Part shown: piece by piece, positions 43,720 to 50,573 of the stretch
How the letters are laid out: every line of letters starts with the position of its first letter
Position numbering within the stretch: the stretch's first letter is position 1
DNA from: Planctomycetia bacterium
Lineage (GTDB): Bacteria; Planctomycetota; Planctomycetia; Pirellulales; Thermoguttaceae
Length of the DNA stretch: 50,573 nucleotides
NCBI GenBank assembly: GCA_030527105.1
Contig: JAUNBK010000019.1
Location: forward strand, 1 to 50,573
Direction of reading: 5' to 3'
Made by a program: the position numbers and the translations under genes
Notes under the pieces: generated by a model
The model's database searches: none
What the model saw: only the letters and a program-made list of their open reading frames with translations
What the model was told of the DNA's origin: nothing

Positions 43720-44730
43720 ACTCTCCATAAGCTCCTTCCGCGCCTCGCGCACGGCAGAGAGAGGATTCGCTCTTCCTTCGTACTCCACCGAGATGTAGCC
43801 AGCGAAATTCGCCTCACCCAATATCTTGAAGACCCGCTCATAATCGATCGGGATGGAGTACCACACGCCGCCTCCGTGGTAGAATTTCGCGTGGACGAAA
43901 CACGAGTGCGGAGCAAGCTGCGCCATTTGTTCGTATCGGTCGTCGTCGAGGAGGTTGCCCGTGTCGAGAATGACGCGGAACCAAGGCGATTGAAGCGCGT
44001 TTATGAGTTTGATCGCTCCCTCCGCACGCCGCGCGAGTCCCCAATGATTCTCCAGTCCCAAAATGACGCCGCACTTCTCCGCGACGGGGAGGCACTTTTC
44101 GATGCTCTCCACCACCCACGGGAATGCGTCGTCCTCAGAATACCCCTCCATCGGTGGCTCAACCCCCTTGTTGTTCATCAGGTCTTGGAAGTCCTTCGAC
44201 GTTCCCCATCTTCCCGTATTGACGCGCAAAACGGGTATTCCGAGGGCGTATGCCGTTTCGATCCCCGCAATGGTCGTGTCGATGTTCTTCTGCCGGAATT
44301 CCTTGTCTGGATGAACGAAGCTCTGGTGCGTCGCGTATCCGCACAAATCAATCCCATTGAGAAAAGCAATCCGCTTAAGCTCCTGAAGATATTGAGGATT
44401 GGTCTCGTAGGTTTGGAACATCTGCCCGCCGCCCGGGACGACCGACGAGGTGATTTTCCCCGCCTTTGGGTTTAGATACATTTGTTTTTCGAGAATTTCA
44501 AGCCCCGAAAAACCCATCTCCGCCGCCCAATGTACGCATTGCTCCATCGTGGAGCGCGCGATGCGAAAGAACGAATAAGACGATACCGCCAACGGATTGG
44601 GACGTCGAAACGCAGCCGTCGTGCCCGTTGTTGTTTCGTTTTTAACCTCGTTCTCTTCCGCGCGCAGAGTCCCCGTAGAGGCGAGTGCCGCCGCGCAGAA
44701 AGCTGTCCCCAACATTTCTCGTCGATTCAT
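43714..44730 (-). CDS. Tat-exported sugar phosphate isomerase/epimerase family protein
   Basis: A 338-residue protein. MNRREMLGTAFCAAALAST is a twin-arginine signal. The rest is an AP-endonuclease-2-type TIM barrel: LAVSSYSFFRI, MGFSGLEILEKQ (E as metal ligand), CGVILGLENHWG (E/N/H), FRVILDTGNL (D, divalent-metal region), FVHAKFYHG (H) and ISVEYEG (final E). Metal ligands are in the order of xylose isomerase-like enzymes. It could isomerise or epimerise a free sugar or a derivative. GGAGATATCG precedes ATG 44730. The stop codon lies in repeat copy 8. Confidence 0.88.
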   Translation of the reverse strand: MNRREMLGTAFCAAALASTGTLRAEENEVKNETTTGTTAAFRRPNPLAVSSYSFFRIARSTMEQCVHWAAEMGFSGLEILEKQMYLNPKAGKITSSVVPGGGQMFQTYETNPQYLQELKRIAFLNGIDLCGYATHQSFVHPDKEFRQKNIDTTIAGIETAYALGIPVLRVNTGRWGTSKDFQDLMNNKGVEPPMEGYSEDDAFPWVVESIEKCLPVAEKCGVILGLENHWGLARRAEGAIKLINALQSPWFRVILDTGNLLDDDRYEQMAQLAPHSCFVHAKFYHGGGVWYSIPIDYERVFKILGEANFAGYISVEYEGRANPLSAVREARKELMESL

Positions 44731-44778
44731 CGATATCTCCTTTTTGATTTATTGCACCTATGCTATACTCGTTTTTCT

Positions 44779-44889
44779 TAATACTCATCGTCGTTTAAAA
44801 TTCCCGTTTTGCGCGACGTTTTGCGAGCCGTGGTGCGCAAGCTCCAACGGCGGACGGAACGGGAAATTTCAACGCGAAGTATTATAAAA
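44779..44889 (-). repeat. interspersed palindromic repeat, copy 9
   Basis: A full copy in reverse orientation; a partial extra end (CTATACTCGTTTTTC, 44763-44777) precedes it, as at copy 7. It fills the gap between the isomerase start and the aspS promoter. Confidence 0.85.
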
Positions 44890-45027
44890 TTTCTGGTTTT
44901 GCAGTTTGAATAATTATTCCTGCCACAAAGCCATACATGCCCATTATACACCCTTCAACGGAAAAAGAAAAGCCCTACCCCATTTGTGGCGGGAAAGAAA
45001 ACGTTCGAAAGCGAGAAATGCGTCCCC

Positions 45028-45056
45028 TTTACAACGTGGCGAATTTATGGTAAAAT
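45028..45056 (+). promoter_or_regulatory. aspS promoter
   Basis: TTTACA (45028-45033), exactly 17 bp ending TATGG, then TAAAAT (45051-45056), about 45 nt before the aspS start codon. Confidence 0.75.
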
Positions 45057-45101
45057 TGCCCCAAATTTTTATTTCCTTTCATCTTTTCGAGGAGAAATAC
45101 C

Positions 45102-46883
45102 TTGTTACGTACCCATACTTGCGGAGAGCTGCGCAAAGAACACGCAGGTCAAATCGTCACCCTTTGTGGCTGGGCAGATCACCAGCGCGACCAAGGAGGA
45201 CTCTCTTTCTTGTGGCTTCGCGATCGATACGGCATCACGCAAATCACCTTTTCTCCCGACTCGGGCAACTCTCCCGAAGAGGCGGAGGCGCTACTGGCGG
45301 CGGCACGAAAACTCCGCCAAGAGTTTGTCGTCCAAATCACGGGCGAAGTACTACAACGCCCCGAGGGGGGCGAGAATAAGGCACTCGCTACGGGAGATAT
45401 CGAAATACGTCCCCTTTCGCTTGTGGTGCTCAATTCTAGCGATGTGCCGCCGGTCCAGCCGAGTATTCCAGACTTGCCGAGCGAAGACGTTCGGCTGCAG
45501 TATCGATATTTGGACTTGCGCCGTCCCGCGATGCAAAAAGCGCTCACGCTGCGCCATCGTATGATCAAAATCATGCGCGATTATACCGACGAGCTTGGTT
45601 TTTTGGAGGTCGAAACACCGGTTCTCGGGCGAAGCACGCCGGAGGGAGCGCGGGATTATCTCGTCCCAAGTCGCGTCCATGCGGGCAAGTTTTACGCCCT
45701 GCCGCAGTCGCCTCAGCTCTATAAGCAGCTGCTCATGATTGCCGGTTTCGATCGCTATGTTCAGGTCGCGCGATGCTTCCGCGATGAGGACTTGCGCGCG
45801 GACAGGCAACCAGAATTCACGCAGCTCGATATGGAGATGTCGTTCGTGACGATGGAAGATATCATTTCGATCATGGATGGGCTTATTGCGCGCCTCGCGA
45901 AGGAGATTTTGGGTTTGGAGTTGACGCTTCCGCTTCCGCGCATGAGTTATGCGGACGCCATGGAGCGATTCGGGCACGACGCGCCGGATCTTCGTTTCGG
46001 GATGGAGATTGTCGATCTCACGGAGCTTGCGAAAGAGTGCGAGTTCCGCGTGTTTCGTGCCACGGCTGACGCTGGCGGAAGAGTGCGTGCGATCGTTGCG
46101 AAAGGCGCGGCGGATGGCTTCTCCCGAAAGCGCATCGATGAGCTGACGTCGTGGGCGCAGGAGAATTTCGGCGTCAAAGGGCTTGCTTGGTTCAAGGGAG
46201 TGGAGGGATCGTTCCAATCGCCCATTGCGAAGAACTTCGACGAGGCGCTTCTCCAACGCTTCCGAACTCGGCTGGCAGCAGATGATGGCGACATTGTGTT
46301 CATCGTTGCCGACACGTTTGAGACGAGTTGCCGCGCCCTCAACGGACTCCGCCGTCGGCTTGGCAAAGAGCTTCAATTGTACGACGAAAATGCTTTCCAT
46401 TTCTCGTGGATTGTGGACTTTCCCATGCTCGAGTTCGATGACGAGGAGCAACGCTGGGTCGCGGTGCATCATCCGTTCACGTCGCCGTTGCCAGAGGACG
46501 CACCCTTGCTCGACACGGATCCGCGGGCGTGCCGCGCGGCTGCGTACGACATTGTGATCAATGGTTTTGAAGCGGGCGGCGGGTCGATTCGTATCCATGA
46601 CAACGCGCTCCAGCAGAAGATTTTCAACCTCTTGGGCATTGATGAAACCACCGCTAAAGAGCGTTTTGGCTTCCTGCTCGACGCGCTTCGATTTGGTGCG
46701 CCACCCCACGGAGGGATTGCGTTGGGAATCGACCGATTGGCGATGATTTTCGCAGGACTCGACAGCATTCGCGACGTGATAGCCTTCCCCAAGACGGCAC
46801 GCGCAACTGATCTTCTCACGGGCGCGCCCGGCGAGGTGGACGACAAACAGATGAGAGAGCTTTCGATCAAAGTGGACAAATAA
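45102..46883 (+). CDS. aspS: aspartyl-tRNA synthetase, bacterial type
   Basis: A 593-residue class II synthetase that charges tRNA-Asp, full length. It starts at TTG 45102 with GAGGAG 7 nt upstream; the N-terminus LRTHTCGELRKEHAGQIVTLCGW is the OB-fold anticodon domain. Motif 2 is RYVQVARCFRDEDLRADRQPEF; motif 3 is GGIALGIDRLAMIF; the bacterial GAD insertion lies about residues 290-420 (FRVFRATADAGGRVRAIVAKG). GSIRIHDNALQQKIF is a known conserved piece. The final KTARATDLLTGAPGEVD is typical. Dual Asp/Asn specificity cannot be excluded, but asnA in this window gives free asparagine. Confidence 0.97.
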   Translation: MLRTHTCGELRKEHAGQIVTLCGWADHQRDQGGLSFLWLRDRYGITQITFSPDSGNSPEEAEALLAAARKLRQEFVVQITGEVLQRPEGGENKALATGDIEIRPLSLVVLNSSDVPPVQPSIPDLPSEDVRLQYRYLDLRRPAMQKALTLRHRMIKIMRDYTDELGFLEVETPVLGRSTPEGARDYLVPSRVHAGKFYALPQSPQLYKQLLMIAGFDRYVQVARCFRDEDLRADRQPEFTQLDMEMSFVTMEDIISIMDGLIARLAKEILGLELTLPLPRMSYADAMERFGHDAPDLRFGMEIVDLTELAKECEFRVFRATADAGGRVRAIVAKGAADGFSRKRIDELTSWAQENFGVKGLAWFKGVEGSFQSPIAKNFDEALLQRFRTRLAADDGDIVFIVADTFETSCRALNGLRRRLGKELQLYDENAFHFSWIVDFPMLEFDDEEQRWVAVHHPFTSPLPEDAPLLDTDPRACRAAAYDIVINGFEAGGGSIRIHDNALQQKIFNLLGIDETTAKERFGFLLDALRFGAPPHGGIALGIDRLAMIFAGLDSIRDVIAFPKTARATDLLTGAPGEVDDKQMRELSIKVDK

Positions 46884-46884
46884 C

Positions 46885-46960
46885 AAAACGCCACTTTTGA
46901 GTCGTCAAAACAGAAGACTTCCCCACTGGAGAGCGAGAGGTGCTTCTGTTTTGGCGTTTT
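46885..46960 (+). terminator. long terminator hairpin after aspS
   Basis: AAAACGCCA (46885) pairs with TGGCGTTTT (46952-46960), and inside it CAAAACAGAAG (46906-46916) pairs with CTTCTGTTTTG (46943-46953). The structure ends in TTTTTC. It should stop aspS transcription before the convergent gene. Confidence 0.75.
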
Positions 46961-46970
46961 TCATATTTTA

Positions 46971-47002
46971 CGCTGGCTCCCAAACGAATTTGAGCGCCAG
47001 CG
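46971..47002. terminator. stem-loop related to that at 42004-42045
   Basis: CGCTGGC / GCCAGCG stem with a loop ending GAATTTGAGC. Compared with 42004-42045 the loop motif AATTTGAG is kept and stem positions change in a paired way (A-T to G-C). It lies 28 nt beyond the stop of the minus-strand HzsA-related gene and may terminate it. Confidence 0.5.
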
Positions 47003-47029
47003 CAACAACTTTTCTCGGACGGCAGGGGG

Positions 47030-49888
<2,859 letters not shown>

Positions 49889-49941
49889 TGGATTCCTTTT
49901 GATTTGGATACGAAATGGAATTTTTGCACTATATTTATGCT

Positions 49942-50573
49942 CTATTGAGCGGGGAAAATCCGCGTTTCGCATGTCTTCTCTCGCCACGGAGCGCCAGATT
50001 TGAATATCTGAATGCGCGCCTCGACGACTCCGGGAAGAATTGTTTTCACCGGGATTCGAACACGCACCGTCTCTCCCGCCGCGATCGGAGGAAGCGATTT
50101 GTACTGCACGACACCATTCGGAACATCCGCAAAAGCGTCCGCTGGTCCTCGAATTTCGTCCTTCTGAATCTCCATGTTGTCGCGAGGAAATGCCGCCAAA
50201 AGTGCAAGCTCGCGCAGCGCCTCGGTTGCCGTATTCGTGAGCGTCAATTCGTAGTATATCACGTCGCCTTGAACAACATGCGGCTTCGACTCGACAAGGC
50301 GCAAAACGAGACCGTCCTTCGAATCGTCGGAATTCTGCATCAGGTCGCCAATATTCGGCTCGTTCGTGTTTGGAGCGGGATTCGCGGCAACAGGGACTGC
50401 CGTGTCGGAAATGGAGAACGGCGTCATGCTCTCTGCCGAAGCGGCGGAGTCGTCGGGGAGATTTTCTCCACCAACCTCGCTATTTTCGCCGCTCGCGCCA
50501 CTTGGGTCGTTACTTGGTTCGTTACGTGGTGCGTGACTAGGATCGGTACTTGGTTCGTTCGCGCCACGAGGCG
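49942..50573 (-). CDS. partial DUF11/CARDB-like beta-sandwich protein (5' end outside window)
   Basis: An open frame runs from the window edge to the stop at 49942, at least 209 residues. The first 60 visible residues are a low-complexity linker with NEPSTDPSHAP- and NEPSNDPSGAS-type repeats, rich in Asn, Ser, Pro and Glu. From about residue 75 (LVLRLVESKPHVVQGDVIYY, ELTLTNTATEALRELALLAA) it reads as the beta-sandwich of DUF11 or a related cell-surface repeat: a strand, then N-T-A-T-x-A, ending VQYKSLPPIAAGETVRVRIP. It is probably a large exported surface protein. It lies upstream of, and may be co-transcribed with, HzsA-related protein 2. Confidence 0.65.
   Translation of the reverse strand, partial: PRGANEPSTDPSHAPRNEPSNDPSGASGENSEVGGENLPDDSAASAESMTPFSISDTAVPVAANPAPNTNEPNIGDLMQNSDDSKDGLVLRLVESKPHVVQGDVIYYELTLTNTATEALRELALLAAFPRDNMEIQKDEIRGPADAFADVPNGVVQYKSLPPIAAGETVRVRIPVKTILPGVVEARIQIFKSGAPWREKTCETRIFPAQ

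Noticed and set aside
25038..44889. The interspersed repeats as a second CRISPR array
   Set aside because: Copies are kilobases apart, in both orientations, and vary in sequence.

Overview
The window looks like a chromosomal segment of an anaerobic, probably gut-associated planctomycete. The phylum call is inference. It rests on two large secreted proteins that combine TolB/PD40 propeller repeats with CxxCH haem sites (HzsA-related), a secreted thioredoxin-YHS protein, a Tat-exported Gfo/Idh/MocA oxidoreductase beside a Tat-exported sugar isomerase, a GlmU-like nucleotidyltransferase with a left-handed beta-helix, and frequent GTG/TTG starts.

Layout. 1-24.1 kb is mostly housekeeping and envelope genes: a secreted glycosidase-like protein, a flavodoxin-fold reductase, a BASS transporter, a PLP aminotransferase, a TRIC-type membrane protein, a GT2 glycosyltransferase, a thioester-reductase-like SDR, oligoendopeptidase F, a lipoprotein, a DUF2784 protein, an MFS-PlsC-AMP-ligase fusion, HzsA-related protein 1, the GlmU-like protein, a glnB remnant and asnA. 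24.1-33.8 kb is an accessory island. It begins with relics of IS5-like and IS630-like transposases, carries a CRISPR-Cas locus, and ends in an unidentifiable stretch and an internally deleted glnA. 33.8-50.6 kb returns to core-like genes: a secreted ankyrin protein, an LTxxQ-like Ala/Pro-rich protein, thioredoxin-YHS, a GNAT, guaB, a secreted conserved protein, Gfo/Idh/MocA, a sugar isomerase, aspS, HzsA-related protein 2 and a partial DUF11-like protein.

The main find is the locus at 25.5-32.5 kb. All its parts lie on the + strand, in the order: promoter; a 776-residue protein with a possible RNase H-like core plus TPR-like helices; a 1148-residue effector with RNYFTH near the N-terminus and RNAFAH near the C-terminus; a cas1 reduced to its two ends; an intact cas2; a consensus leader promoter; and five identical 36-nt repeats. 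HEPN motifs at the two extreme ends plus GTTG...CAAC repeats indicate a Cas13b (type VI-B) effector. Described VI-B loci generally lack cas1/cas2 and carry small membrane accessories (Csx27/Csx28). This locus differs on both points, so it may be an undescribed VI-B variant.

A second theme is a roughly 108-bp palindromic interspersed repeat, with eight full-length copies, a short truncated copy and a possible core fragment. Several copies touch decayed genes. Four decayed genes (cas1, glnA, the IS630 and IS5 transposases) lost internal sequence or changed frame, and a fifth (glnB) lost its N-terminus, which suggests a local deletion process.
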